From: an uncultured Bacilli bacterium
GTDB lineage: Bacteria; Bacillota_I; Bacilli_A; RF39; UBA660
Length of the DNA: 64,000 nt
NCBI GenBank assembly: GCA_934149325.1
Contig: CAKPEJ010000001.1
Span: 1 to 64,000, forward strand
Reading direction: 5' to 3'
The notes below the pieces were generated by a model, which had not been told where the DNA came from, did no database searches, and saw nothing but the letters and a program-made list of their open reading frames with translations. Below, one piece after another: positions 1 through 8,372 of the stretch. A program made the position numbers and the translations under genes. How positions within the stretch are numbered: position 1 is the first letter of the stretch; each line of letters opens with the position of its first letter.

Positions 1-87
1 AATCCATTTAACTGTGCACATGGTAGACCAACAATAATACATTATCCAAAATATGAATTAGATAAATTATTTAAAAGAGCAGTTTAA
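1..87 (+). CDS. mutL: DNA mismatch repair protein MutL, C-terminal end (partial)
   Basis: Only the last 28 codons lie in the window; the frame is open from base 1 to a TAA. The peptide carries the CAHGRPT segment that matches the conserved C-(P/A)-HGRPT motif near the end of the MutL dimerisation/endonuclease domain, where it helps form the metal-binding site. MutL links MutS mismatch recognition to strand incision. The position about 0.9 kb upstream of miaA agrees with the common mutL-miaA order in Firmicutes. The call rests on this one motif plus synteny. Confidence 0.85.
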   Translation, partial: NPFNCAHGRPTIIHYPKYELDKLFKRAV

Positions 88-99
88 AAGGAGAAAAAT

Positions 100-726
100 A
101 TGAAGAAAATATTAATATATGGTGATTCAAATACTTGGGGAGATAATTTCTTTTTAGGAAGAAGAATATGCGATGAAAGACAGTGGGCAAATATACTTCA
201 AAGTAAACTTGGTAGTGATTATAAAGTAGTACAAGAAGGCTTACCTGGTAGAGTCGCAGGTAGTTTTGATATAGAAGAACCATATAAAAATGGTAAAGAT
301 TCTTTTTTATCTATTTATAAATCACAAGCACCAATAGATATTTTAATAATTGCTCTTGGAAGTAATGATTTGCAAAAGAAATATAATAGAGCTTATAAAA
401 ATATAATTGAAGATTTACTATGGTATAAGGAAATATTAGAAGAAAATATATCAGATTTAAGAATAAAAAAGAAATATTTTAAAAAAGGAAAGATGCCTAG
501 AATAATTTATATTATGCCAATAAACTTTAATTATGGATTAACTTCTATTTTATTTAATAAAGATAGTGATGATAAAAGATTGAAAGTTATTGATTGGTTT
601 AAAAATACTGATAATGAAACAATTATTTCAAATAATATGCCTTTGTTTAAAGATGGAATTCATATGAATTATAAAGGACATGAAATGATGAGTGAAGAAG
701 TATTGAAAAAAATAATTGATAAATAA
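100..726 (+). CDS. SGNH/GDSL-family hydrolase (esterase)
   Basis: A 208-residue protein without a signal peptide. Block I is GDSNTWG (about residues 8-14, nucleophile Ser10), block III is GSND (about 87-90), and the C-terminal block is DGIHMNYKGH with the catalytic Asp and His (about 186-195). These are the SGNH-hydrolase catalytic blocks and the length is normal for single-domain members. The GDSNTWG form resembles arylesterase/acyl-hydrolase type enzymes acting on small esters; the substrate cannot be told. The start follows a good Shine-Dalgarno (aaaggagaaa). It sits 12 bases after mutL, so it is probably co-transcribed, and a terminator lies about 140 bases downstream. Confidence 0.85.
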   Translation: MKKILIYGDSNTWGDNFFLGRRICDERQWANILQSKLGSDYKVVQEGLPGRVAGSFDIEEPYKNGKDSFLSIYKSQAPIDILIIALGSNDLQKKYNRAYKNIIEDLLWYKEILEENISDLRIKKKYFKKGKMPRIIYIMPINFNYGLTSILFNKDSDDKRLKVIDWFKNTDNETIISNNMPLFKDGIHMNYKGHEMMSEEVLKKIIDK

Positions 727-796
727 AAATTTGATTTTTTCATTAGATTTTGATATAGTGTATTTGTAGTATTTACAATTTTTGTTTATACAAAAA

Positions 797-866
797 GCGG
801 TGAACCCAGCCAAAAATTGGAACTTAAAAAAGCAGTGAATCCAGCTATAAATTGGAACTTAAAAAA
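797..866 (+). repeat. Two-copy 35-bp intergenic tandem repeat
   Basis: Two adjacent copies (797-831 and 832-866) differ at 4 of 35 positions, three of the differences being transitions. The conserved core is AAATTGGAACTT followed by an A-run. Copy 1 holds a small inverted repeat (CCAA-AAA-TTGG) that copy 2 lacks. The period is not a multiple of three, so the copies are read in different frames and this is not a peptide repeat. It lies between the SGNH hydrolase and its terminator and would be transcribed. Function unknown. Confidence 0.75.
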
Positions 867-868
867 AG

Positions 869-897
869 TGATTAGAGTTTTCTCTAATCATTTTTTT
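869..897 (+). terminator. Rho-independent terminator
   Basis: Perfect 9-bp stem (TGATTAGAG / CTCTAATCA) with a TTTT loop, followed by seven T. It ends the mutL/SGNH-hydrolase transcript and separates it from miaA. Confidence 0.88.
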
Positions 898-946
898 ATT
901 GTATAAAGTAGGAAAATATATTAAAATGTATTTGAGGTGTTAACTT

Positions 947-1825
947 ATGATTATAGTAATAACAGGACCAACCGCAGTAGGTAAGACAAAATTAAGTATT
1001 GAGCTTGCTAAAAAATATAATGCTGAAATAATAAATTCAGATAGTGTACAAGTATATAAAAAAATAGATGTTGCGTCCGCAAAAGTAACAGAAGAAGAAA
1101 AAGAAGGTATAGTACATCATTTATTAGATATAAAAGAATATGATGAAGATTATACAGTATATGATTATCAGATAGATGCTAGAAGGGTACTTGATAAATT
1201 ACTAAAAGAAAATAAAAATGTAATTATTGTAGGTGGAACTGGACTTTATATTAACGCTCTTTTATATGATTATAGATTTAATAAAGAAGAAGAAAGTCAT
1301 AAATATGATGAATTAACAAACACTGAATTATTAGAAAAAATATATAATATTAATCCAAATTCAAATGTTGATAAAAATAACAATAGAAGACTTATTCGTG
1401 AATTAATTAATTTAGAGAATAATACAGAAAATAAAACAGGAGATATTTTATTATATAATGATGTATACTTTATAGGTCTTACTACTGATAGAAAAGTATT
1501 ATATGAAAAAATAAATGATAGAGTAGATATAATGATAAATAATGGTTTATTAGATGAAGCAAAATATTTTTATAAAAAAAATAAAAATGCGAAAAGTTTA
1601 AAAACTGTTATTGGATATAAAGAATTATTTCTTTATTTTGATGGTAAGATTTCTTTTGAAGAGGCAGTAGATTTGATTAAAAAAAATAGTAGACATTATG
1701 CTAAAAGGCAATATACATGGTTTAATAATAAATTAAATATTAAATGGTTTAATGTTAATTACGATAATTTCAATAAAACTATTAATGAAGTAAGTAATTA
1801 TATAGAAAAAAATAAAGATTTCTAA
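947..1825 (+). CDS. miaA: tRNA dimethylallyltransferase MiaA
   Basis: A 292-residue enzyme that transfers a dimethylallyl group from DMAPP to N6 of A37 in tRNAs reading codons that begin with U. The N-terminal P-loop GPTAVGKTKLS (about residues 7-17), the following NSDSVQVYKKIDVASAKVT segment (the usual DSxQxYr, here with Val), the GGTGLYINALLYDY block, and the C-terminal RHYAKRQYTWFN motif are all diagnostic. Length is slightly short of the usual 300-310. The ATG is preceded by gaggtg at the right distance. Its stop codon lies inside a terminator hairpin. There is no hfq downstream, unlike in Bacillus. Confidence 0.97.
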   Translation: MIIVITGPTAVGKTKLSIELAKKYNAEIINSDSVQVYKKIDVASAKVTEEEKEGIVHHLLDIKEYDEDYTVYDYQIDARRVLDKLLKENKNVIIVGGTGLYINALLYDYRFNKEEESHKYDELTNTELLEKIYNINPNSNVDKNNNRRLIRELINLENNTENKTGDILLYNDVYFIGLTTDRKVLYEKINDRVDIMINNGLLDEAKYFYKKNKNAKSLKTVIGYKELFLYFDGKISFEEAVDLIKKNSRHYAKRQYTWFNNKLNIKWFNVNYDNFNKTINEVSNYIEKNKDF

Positions 1826-1840
1826 AAAGCTAGAAATCTT
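1815..1840. terminator. Bidirectional terminator between miaA and the converging transglutaminase-like gene
   Basis: 10-bp perfect stem (AAGATTTCTA / TAGAAATCTT) with a 6-base loop. A T-rich tail follows on the plus strand, and a T-run follows when read on the minus strand. It serves two convergent genes and includes the miaA stop codon. Confidence 0.88.
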
Positions 1841-2779
1841 TTATTTTATAAAATTATATATTTCTTTACTATAATTATGTTCTATTTCATTTTTACTTTC
1901 TAATTCAGGAGTTGTTATTAAAAAGTAATTATATTGAATAATATTTTCTCCAGTATTAGTAATGGGGTCATCCCAAGTTAAATCAATATGATACCAATCT
2001 CCATTTATTAAAACTACATTCCAAGTATGTTCATCATTCGCAATTTTATAATTTTTTAAATTTATTTTATCTAAAAATAAACTTAATGTATCAGTATATC
2101 CACTACATATTGAATGTCCTTCAAATAGTGTTCCAATTGACTTATCAGAATTATAGTTTGATTTGCCATTTTCTTTATCACTATCATATACGTTAATTGT
2201 TGCTATATAGTCATGAAATACTCTTATTTTTTCTTTTAAAGAATCAATATTATTTATATTTAATTTATTTATAATATTATTTAATTCGTTATCAATCTTT
2301 TTAATTTCTTTATTTGTATATTTTCTTTTTACTTCTATATCTATACGTCCATCAGTATTATAATTCGATATTATAGAACTAAATGAGTTATATGGGTTTA
2401 ATAATTGATTAACAAATGATAACTCTTTATTGTCATTAGATAAACTTTCAATATCTTTTAGACAATTTGTATATGATTTATCACAATAATATGAAAATTT
2501 ATCCCATCCATTATTTAAAACAGTGTAGTATACATTTAAAAGTTCTTTTTTATTTTTAGGATAAAAGTTATTAGTTATAGATACATAATCAGATAAATTT
2601 TCTTTAAAATATTTATTTGAATTTAAAGCTTCAACATTTGATACTATATGATAATTTTCATTATTATTCTTATAATAATTTTTTTCTATTAAATTTAAAA
2701 TATTGTTATTAAATAAATTATCATTAACTAAAATAAAGAAGAGTACTAAACCACCAAATAAAGTAAATATCTTTTTCAT
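1841..2779 (-). CDS. Secreted or membrane-anchored transglutaminase-like protein
   Basis: 312 residues. A hydrophobic N-terminal stretch (about residues 4-18) acts as a signal peptide or anchor. The C-terminal half holds a transglutaminase/cysteine-protease core with the three catalytic blocks in order: GHSICSGYTDTLSLF (Cys), NDEHTWNVVLING (His) and WYHIDLTWDDP (Asp). These fit the bacterial transglutaminase-like superfamily, often a peptidase or cross-linking enzyme at the cell surface. The N-terminal half (about 30-180) is Asn/Lys-rich and not recognised. Monocistronic, convergent with miaA and followed on its own strand by the shared terminator. The substrate is not deducible. Confidence 0.85.
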   Translation of the reverse strand: MKKIFTLFGGLVLFFILVNDNLFNNNILNLIEKNYYKNNNENYHIVSNVEALNSNKYFKENLSDYVSITNNFYPKNKKELLNVYYTVLNNGWDKFSYYCDKSYTNCLKDIESLSNDNKELSFVNQLLNPYNSFSSIISNYNTDGRIDIEVKRKYTNKEIKKIDNELNNIINKLNINNIDSLKEKIRVFHDYIATINVYDSDKENGKSNYNSDKSIGTLFEGHSICSGYTDTLSLFLDKINLKNYKIANDEHTWNVVLINGDWYHIDLTWDDPITNTGENIIQYNYFLITTPELESKNEIEHNYSKEIYNFIK

Positions 2780-2814
2780 TTTTTCACCTATCTTTATTAT
2801 AATTATATCATAAT

Positions 2815-2842
2815 AATAAAAAAAATATCTATAAAGATATTT
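2815..2842 (-). terminator. Terminator of rpsT
   Basis: Read on the minus strand: 8-bp stem AAATATCT / AGATATTT with a 4-base loop, followed by a run of T. It lies directly after the rpsT stop codon. Confidence 0.8.
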
Positions 2843-2843
2843 A

Positions 2844-3083
2844 TTATTTATTATTAACTTTTTTTGCTATACGTGATTTTTCTCTAGCAGCTTTATTTTT
2901 CTTAATGATTCCACTAGCTAAAGCTTTATCTATTCTTTTATTTGCTTCTTTAACTGTTTCTTCTGTTGTATTTTCAACAGCCTTTCTAATAGCAGTTTTC
3001 ATAGCAGATTTCTTTGGTACATTATTTCCTTTTTTAGTAGCACTTACTAAAACTCTTTTTTTAGCACTAATTTTATTTGGCAT
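2844..3083 (-). CDS. rpsT: 30S ribosomal protein S20
   Basis: 79 residues, Lys/Ala-rich, starting MPNKISAKKRVLVS. It has the S20 pattern of helices ending in DKALASGIIKKNKAAREKSRIAK. S20 binds 16S rRNA near helices 9, 11 and 44 and helps early 30S assembly. The ATG at 3081-3083 is chosen because GGAGGTG lies 5 bases upstream; the longer open frame to 3143 would add 20 residues that do not look like S20. It is divergent from gpr, the same arrangement as in Bacillus. Confidence 0.97.
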   Translation of the reverse strand: MPNKISAKKRVLVSATKKGNNVPKKSAMKTAIRKAVENTTEETVKEANKRIDKALASGIIKKNKAAREKSRIAKKVNNK

Positions 3084-3114
3084 TTTTTCACCTCCATGAC
3101 ATCTAACTTTTCTA

Positions 3115-3143
3115 ATTTTATCAAATAATACTAAAAAAAGCAA
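3115..3143 (-). promoter_or_regulatory. Predicted sigma-A promoter of rpsT
   Basis: Minus strand: TTGCTT (3143-3138), 17-base spacer, TAAAAT (3120-3115). It lies about 30 bases upstream of the chosen ATG and upstream of its ribosome-binding site, which also supports the short S20 start. Confidence 0.6.
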
Positions 3144-3188
3144 TATTTATTATAATTTTTGGTAAAAATAAATATGAGGTGAATATAT

Positions 3189-4217
3189 ATGAGTCATAAT
3201 ATTAATTTAAATGGTATTAATACAAGAACAGATTTGGCAATTGAATTACTTGAAAATAAAGAAAATAAAACTATTAAACAAATAGATGAAAATAATATAA
3301 AGGTTACAACAATGAATGTTACAAAAGATGAAGAAGAGTTATATGGTAAAAAAAGAGGTAATTATATTACTATTGAATTTGATGATATTACTGATTATAA
3401 TAATCAGAAAAAAGTTGAAGAAGTGTTAATTGAAGAATTAAATAATATGCTTAATATATTAAAAATAGATAAAAATAAAAGTGCTTTTGTGATTGGTCTT
3501 GGTAATGAAAAAAGTACACCTGATTCACTTGGACCTATTACAATAAATAATATAATAGTAACAAGTCATTTTTTTGAAATGAATATAAATGTTGAAGAAG
3601 GTTTTAGAAAAGTTTCAGCATTTAATCCTGGTGTAACTGGTCAAACAGGTATTGAAACATTTGATGTAATTAGTTCTATAGTAGAAAAGATTAAACCTGA
3701 TTTTTTAATAGTTATTGATGCACTTAGAGCTTCTAATATAAATAAATTAAATAGAACTATACAAATTAGTGATTCTGGAATTAGTCCAGGAAGTGGTATA
3801 GGAAATAAAAGAAAAGAAATAAGTTATGAAACTATTAATGTACCTGTAATATCAATTGGTGTGCCAACTGTTGTAGATGCAGTAACAATTGTAAGTGATA
3901 CATTTGATTATATAACTAAAAATTATACCTATATGAATGAAAATATTAATAATCCGAAAGAAAAATTAGTAATATCTCATAAAGATATAGATAAAAAAAC
4001 TATTAATAAAAATTTAACTCATAGAAAAGAATTATTTGGACTTATTGGTACTTTAGAAGATAATGAATTTAAAAAACTTGTAAATGAAGTGTTAGTTGGA
4101 TTTGGGTATAATCTTATAGTAAGTCCAAAAGAAATAGATTTTATAGTACAAAAATTAGGTATGGTTTTAAGTAACTCTATTAATAATTCTCTTCATGAAA
4201 ATGTAACTCATTTATAA
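3189..4217 (+). CDS. gpr: Germination protease GPR (peptidase A25)
   Basis: 342 residues. GPR starts degradation of small acid-soluble spore proteins when a spore germinates; it is made in the forespore as a zymogen that loses a short N-terminal propeptide. Family blocks are visible: the early GINTRTDLAIE region, VIGLGNEKSTPDSLGP (about 101-116), FNPGVTGQTGIET, PDFLIVIDALRA and SDSGISPGSGIGNKRKEISYET. Length is close to the family norm. It is divergent from rpsT and followed by spoIIP, the standard Firmicutes order. This is strong evidence that the organism makes spores. Normally under sigma-F/sigma-G; no convincing forespore promoter was recognised in the short upstream gap. Confidence 0.96.
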   Translation: MSHNINLNGINTRTDLAIELLENKENKTIKQIDENNIKVTTMNVTKDEEELYGKKRGNYITIEFDDITDYNNQKKVEEVLIEELNNMLNILKIDKNKSAFVIGLGNEKSTPDSLGPITINNIIVTSHFFEMNINVEEGFRKVSAFNPGVTGQTGIETFDVISSIVEKIKPDFLIVIDALRASNINKLNRTIQISDSGISPGSGIGNKRKEISYETINVPVISIGVPTVVDAVTIVSDTFDYITKNYTYMNENINNPKEKLVISHKDIDKKTINKNLTHRKELFGLIGTLEDNEFKKLVNEVLVGFGYNLIVSPKEIDFIVQKLGMVLSNSINNSLHENVTHL

Positions 4218-4303
4218 AAAAATATGTAAAATTATTAATATATCAGTATATACGACAAATAATTTATAAAATATAATATAAACTTTATCATAAGGTGATA
4301 TAT

Positions 4304-5329
4304 ATGAAAAAGTTACATTTAAAAAAAGATGTTTCAAAAAAGAAATTAAATAAAAAGAAAATACTATTTTTTCTTTTTTTTACTTTTTTTATTTATTTAT
4401 CATATAGTTTATCATTAAAATATTTTGTTAAAAAAAATATAGATATAAAGGGTGAAGAATATGTGAATTTTCTTCTTGATGAATCTTATGATAAAAAAAA
4501 GAAAAATTATAGTTTTATAGTAAATGAAAGTTTAAAACTATTTAGTAAACTTGATTTAAGTAAACCAGAAACTCTTCTTGATTCTAAAATAAGTTCTGTT
4601 AATATAAAAGAAAATAAAATAAAAGAAGTTTATACTGATGAAGATGAATATAATTTAAGTGATTATGAAAAAGTAACATCTTATATATCAAATGAAAACG
4701 TTAATGATGTAAAAGATCCAGTAGTATATATTTATAACACTCATCAATTAGAAACATATTCTAATCAAAGTTTAGAAAGTTATAATATTACTCCAAATGT
4801 TATGATGAGTTCATATCTTTTAAAAGAAAAACTTACAAAAAACGGAGTAAATACAATAGTAGAAGATACAAATATGGCTGAATTTATAAGAGTATCTGGT
4901 GTTACTCATAATCAGTTTTATGGATCGTCTAGAATTTTTATGCAAAATGCTATGAAAAAATATCCGAGTTTAAAATATTTTATAGATATTCATAGAGATT
5001 CGATAAGTAAAAATATTTCTACAATTCAAATTGATGGAAAAGATTATGCAAGGGTATTATTTGTAATAGGAAAATCAAATAGTACATATGAACAAAATGA
5101 GATAGTATCAAGAAAAATATCTGATAGAATAAATAAAGAATACCCAAAATTATCAAGGGGAATATATGAAAGAGTTACAAATGATTGGAAAGAGGCATAT
5201 AATCAAGATTTATCACCTAATTCTATGCTTATCGAAGTAGGTGCTAAAGAAAATACTATTGATGAAGTATTAAATACAGTAGATGTATTAAGTAAAATAT
5301 TAAGTGAATATATTAAGGAGACTAAATAA
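4304..5329 (+). CDS. spoIIP: Stage II sporulation protein P (cell-wall amidase/endopeptidase)
   Basis: 341 residues: a Lys-rich cytoplasmic start, one transmembrane helix (about residues 19-41), an extracellular linker and a C-terminal SpoIIP domain. Conserved blocks are VYIYNTHQLETY, SYLLKEKLTKNGVNTIVED, KYFIDIHRDSI (metal or catalytic His) and the late MLIEVGAKENTIDEV (Glu). SpoIIP works with SpoIID and SpoIIM to thin septal peptidoglycan and drive engulfment of the forespore. The ATG at 4304 is preferred over the in-frame GTG at 4295 because aaggtga sits 5 bases upstream. Overlaps the next start by one base. Confidence 0.94.
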   Translation: MKKLHLKKDVSKKKLNKKKILFFLFFTFFIYLSYSLSLKYFVKKNIDIKGEEYVNFLLDESYDKKKKNYSFIVNESLKLFSKLDLSKPETLLDSKISSVNIKENKIKEVYTDEDEYNLSDYEKVTSYISNENVNDVKDPVVYIYNTHQLETYSNQSLESYNITPNVMMSSYLLKEKLTKNGVNTIVEDTNMAEFIRVSGVTHNQFYGSSRIFMQNAMKKYPSLKYFIDIHRDSISKNISTIQIDGKDYARVLFVIGKSNSTYEQNEIVSRKISDRINKEYPKLSRGIYERVTNDWKEAYNQDLSPNSMLIEVGAKENTIDEVLNTVDVLSKILSEYIKETK

Positions 5330-5649
5330 TGAAAGCATCAAAAATATTTTGGTCTATTATGCTTTTTTTCTTCATAATATTTATTTCTATTTTTATGGCA
5401 TCATCTAGTGGTTATTATGAATATGAAAATAAAAATAAGATGAAATTAACAGAAGAAAAAATGAAACAATTTGAAGAAGATGTAGCAAATGGTAAAAATG
5501 TTGATGTAAAAGATTATATTACAGAGAATGAAAAAGATTATGAAAATAATATCACTTTAATAGGTGATAAAATGTCTAATATAGTTAATAATGGTATTAC
5601 AAAGGGTCTTGAAGGTAGTTTTAAATTTATTGATAAACTTATAAATTAG
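5329..5649 (+). CDS. Small membrane-anchored protein, YqxA-like by position
   Basis: 106 residues with one N-terminal transmembrane helix (about residues 6-26) and a charged, probably helical exterior part. The ATG overlaps the spoIIP stop (TAATG), implying coupled translation. In Bacillus the gene after spoIIP is yqxA (DUF3679), which has the same size and topology: an N-terminal membrane segment and a C-terminal amphipathic stretch. Sequence similarity is too weak to assert by eye, so the family assignment is inference from synteny and topology. Role unknown, probably linked to sporulation. Confidence 0.7.
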   Translation: MKASKIFWSIMLFFFIIFISIFMASSSGYYEYENKNKMKLTEEKMKQFEEDVANGKNVDVKDYITENEKDYENNITLIGDKMSNIVNNGITKGLEGSFKFIDKLIN

Positions 5650-5657
5650 TTTAAAAC

Positions 5658-5685
5658 TTTACAAAATTAATAAAAAGTGTATAAT
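5658..5685 (+). promoter_or_regulatory. Predicted sigma-A promoter of the gene at 5714
   Basis: TTTACA (5658-5663), 16-base spacer, TATAAT (5680-5685). It starts 8 bases after the preceding stop codon and lies 28 bases before the next ATG. Confidence 0.65.
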
Positions 5686-5713
5686 AATCTCAAATTTATT
5701 AAAGGGGGATATC

Positions 5714-6436
5714 ATGGGTAAGGTAATAAATATAAATGATATTAAAAAAAATAATAATGATGAATTAGTTACAAATGCAGATATAGACGTTAATTTAAAT
5801 GCATATATTATATATAGAAAACAAATTACGGATTATATTAATTATATTGCTAAGAAAAATATAAAAGAAAAAGAAAATACAGATGAACAATTTAAATTTT
5901 TACAACAATTTTATAATTCATATTTTTCTGTTACTGAACAAGTGGCAGAACAAATGCTTGATGGTAATATGACTAACAAGGATGAGTTTATTTATCTTGT
6001 AAAGAATTTGGATAATATTTCTCAAAAGATTCTACCTTTAAAACATATGGAATATTTAAGTTCTTTAGATAGAGAATCTTTAGAAAGAATAAGAAATAGA
6101 AATAAATTTGAAACTACTAGTTTAGATTATACTATAGATGATTATATTGATTATAGAGATTATATAGATGGATATATAAATGATCTTACAGAATTATCAT
6201 CAAATAAAACAAGAGAATTTGCTAAAACAGAACAACTTTATATAATTACTTTATTATATGTGGCATTTGAAAATATTTCTGATGAGATAAAAAATGAAGT
6301 TGTTAATGGTAATTATAAAAATATAGAAGTCTTATCTATGATGATTAGAGAATATGAGAAAATAGTAGAAGAAATACCAAATGCTGTTGCTAGTAAGACA
6401 ATAAAAAAACTAAGTTATAAAAAAGATAACAAATAA
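5714..6436 (+). CDS. Uncharacterised cytoplasmic helical protein
   Basis: 240 residues with no signal peptide or membrane segment. It is predicted to be mostly helical, rich in Asn, Asp, Ile and Tyr, with a charged C-terminal tail (KKLSYKKDNK). Strong ribosome-binding site aaaggggg before the ATG, its own sigma-A promoter and its own terminator, so it is a real single-gene unit between the sporulation genes and lepA. No motif was recognised. It could be a lineage-specific protein. Confidence 0.75.
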   Translation: MGKVININDIKKNNNDELVTNADIDVNLNAYIIYRKQITDYINYIAKKNIKEKENTDEQFKFLQQFYNSYFSVTEQVAEQMLDGNMTNKDEFIYLVKNLDNISQKILPLKHMEYLSSLDRESLERIRNRNKFETTSLDYTIDDYIDYRDYIDGYINDLTELSSNKTREFAKTEQLYIITLLYVAFENISDEIKNEVVNGNYKNIEVLSMMIREYEKIVEEIPNAVASKTIKKLSYKKDNK

Positions 6437-6464
6437 GAAAAAATTTATCTTATTTGTTTTTTTT
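6428..6464 (+). terminator. Rho-independent terminator
   Basis: 11-bp stem AACAAATAAGA / TCTTATTTGTT with a 9-base loop and a T-run. It begins inside the last codons of the upstream gene and ends about 15 bases before the lepA -10 hexamer (TATAAT at 6480-6485). Confidence 0.88.
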
Positions 6465-6502
6465 AGCCATAAAATAATGTATAATGGATGTAGGTGAAAA
6501 AA

Positions 6503-8287
6503 ATGAATCAAGATAAAATTAGAAATTTTTCAATAATTGCGCATATAGATCATGGTAAAAGTACTTTAGCTGATAGAATATTAGAATTAACGGGTGCAGT
6601 TACCAAAAGAGAGAGTAAAGATCAATTATTAGATAGTATGGATATTGAAAGAGAAAGAGGTATAACAATAAAATTAAATGCTGTTAAATTAAATTATAAA
6701 GGCTATACTCTTCATTTAATAGATACTCCGGGGCATGTAGATTTTACTTATGAAGTGTCAAGATCACTTGCTGCTTGTGAAGGTGCTATTTTAGTTGTAG
6801 ATGCAGCTCAAGGAATAGAAGCTCAAACACTTGCTAATGTATATCTTGCGATGGAAAATGATTTAGAAATTATACCTGTTATTAATAAAATAGATTTACC
6901 GAATGCAGATGTTGATAAAGTAAAAAAAGAATTAGTTGAAACTCTTGGATTTGATGAAAAAGATATAATTCTTACTAGTGGTAAAACAGGTTTTGGTGTA
7001 GATAAATTATTAGATGCTGTAGTTGAAAGAATTCCATCTCCAAGTGGAGATAATAAAGGAAAATTAAAAGCTTTAATATTTGATAGTGTTTTTGATTCTT
7101 ATAGAGGAGTTATAATTCAAACTAGAATAGTAGATGGAAAAATAAAAGTAGGAGATAAAATAAAATTTATGAGTACAGGAGCTACTCATGAAGTTGTAGA
7201 ACTTGGTTTTTCTACACCAAAAGAAGAAAAAGTTTTAGAATTAAATGCAGGTGATGTAGGTTATTTATGTGCATCTATAAAAAATATAAGTGATATAAAA
7301 ATAGGTGATACAATAACGCTTGAAAATAATTCAGCTGAAGCTCCATTAAAAGGTTATAAAGAAATAAAACCAATGGTATTTTGTGGTATATATCCTATCG
7401 AAACAAACAAATATAATGATTTAAGAGATGCTTTAGGTAAACTAAAACTAAATGATGCATCTTTAACTTTTGAAGCTGAAACATCAAAGGCATTAGGTTT
7501 TGGATTTAGATGTGGTTTCTTAGGACTTTTACATATGGAAATAATAAAAGAAAGAATAGAAAGAGAGTTTAAAATAGATTTAATAGTAACATCTCCTTCT
7601 GTTGTATATAGTATAACACTTACAAATGGTGAAAAAATTAACGTAGAAAATCCAAGCAAGTTTCCAGATAGACAAGTTATTAGTAAAATAGAAGAACCTT
7701 ATATTAAAACTAATATATTTGTGCCTAGTGAATTTATTGGATCTATAATGGAGCTATGTCAGGAAAAAAGAGGTAATTTTATTAGTATGGATTATATTGA
7801 TAAGACAAGAGTTAACATACATTATGAAATTCCATTATCAGAAATAGTATATGATTTTTTTGATAAGTTAAAATCATATACAAAAGGTTATGCATCTTTT
7901 GATTATGAATATATAGGTAATAAAGAAAGTAACTTAGTAAAAATGGATATCTTATTAAATGGTGAAGTAGTTGATGCACTATCAACCATTGTTCATAAGG
8001 ATTTTGCTTATAATAGGGGAAAAGCAGTAATAAGTAAATTAAAAGAAATAATACCAAGACAAATGTTTGAAGTTCCTGTACAAGCTTGTATAGGAAATAA
8101 AGCAATTGCACGTTGTGATATAAAGGCAATGAGAAAGAATGTTCTTGCTAAATGTTATGGTGGAGATATTAGTCGTAAAAGAAAACTTTTAGAAAAACAA
8201 AAAGAAGGAAAGAAGAAAATGAAGACTATAGGAAATGTATCTCTTCCTCCAGAAGCATTTTTATCAGTATTAAGTGTCGAAGAATAA
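6503..8287 (+). CDS. lepA: Elongation factor 4 (LepA), ribosomal GTPase
   Basis: 594 residues, full length. Translational GTPase motifs: G1 AHIDHGKST (about residues 14-22), G2 RERGITI, G3 DTPGHVDF, G4 NKIDLP. These are followed by EF-G-like domains II, III and V and the LepA-specific C-terminal domain ([20 protein letters not shown] ... [34 protein letters not shown]). EF4 acts on stalled or mispositioned ribosomes and in 30S maturation. The ATG at 6503 is chosen because aggtga is 5 bases upstream; the GTG at 6494 falls inside that site. A TATAAT box at 6480-6485 gives it its own promoter. In many Firmicutes hemN and hrcA follow; here a surface-glycan region does. Confidence 0.97.
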   Translation: MNQDKIRNFSIIAHIDHGKSTLADRILELTGAVTKRESKDQLLDSMDIERERGITIKLNAVKLNYKGYTLHLIDTPGHVDFTYEVSRSLAACEGAILVVDAAQGIEAQTLANVYLAMENDLEIIPVINKIDLPNADVDKVKKELVETLGFDEKDIILTSGKTGFGVDKLLDAVVERIPSPSGDNKGKLKALIFDSVFDSYRGVIIQTRIVDGKIKVGDKIKFMSTGATHEVVELGFSTPKEEKVLELNAGDVGYLCASIKNISDIKIGDTITLENNSAEAPLKGYKEIKPMVFCGIYPIETNKYNDLRDALGKLKLNDASLTFEAETSKALGFGFRCGFLGLLHMEIIKERIEREFKIDLIVTSPSVVYSITLTNGEKINVENPSKFPDRQVISKIEEPYIKTNIFVPSEFIGSIMELCQEKRGNFISMDYIDKTRVNIHYEIPLSEIVYDFFDKLKSYTKGYASFDYEYIGNKESNLVKMDILLNGEVVDALSTIVHKDFAYNRGKAVISKLKEIIPRQMFEVPVQACIGNKAIARCDIKAMRKNVLAKCYGGDISRKRKLLEKQKEGKKKMKTIGNVSLPPEAFLSVLSVEE

Positions 8288-8312
8288 GTTATAAATTATA
8301 TAACTTTTTTTC
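8286..8312 (+). terminator. Terminator of lepA
   Basis: 8-bp stem AAGTTATA / TATAACTT with a 5-base loop, followed by a T-run. The stem begins in the lepA stop codon. Confidence 0.82.
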
Positions 8313-8340
8313 TTTATATATGGTTTAAATTATAGTTATA

Positions 8341-8349
8341 TGTTATAAT
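8341..8349 (+). promoter_or_regulatory. Extended -10 promoter of the 8.4-14.2 kb operon
   Basis: TG-T-TATAAT. The -35 region is poor (TGGTTT at 8321-8326, 17-base spacer), so the extended -10 is the main evidence. It is 23 bases upstream of the first ATG of the operon. Confidence 0.55.
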
Positions 8350-8372
8350 TTAGTTAGTATAGGAGTGGAAAT

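Noticed and set aside
628..813. Minus-strand 61-residue frame starting in the 35-bp repeat
   Set aside because: Runs antisense into the SGNH hydrolase gene, and the repeat period is not a multiple of three; no convincing start signal.
3144..3188. Sigma-F/sigma-G promoter upstream of gpr
   Set aside because: Only a TATAAT-like box (3151-3156) is visible; no forespore consensus at proper spacing could be supported.
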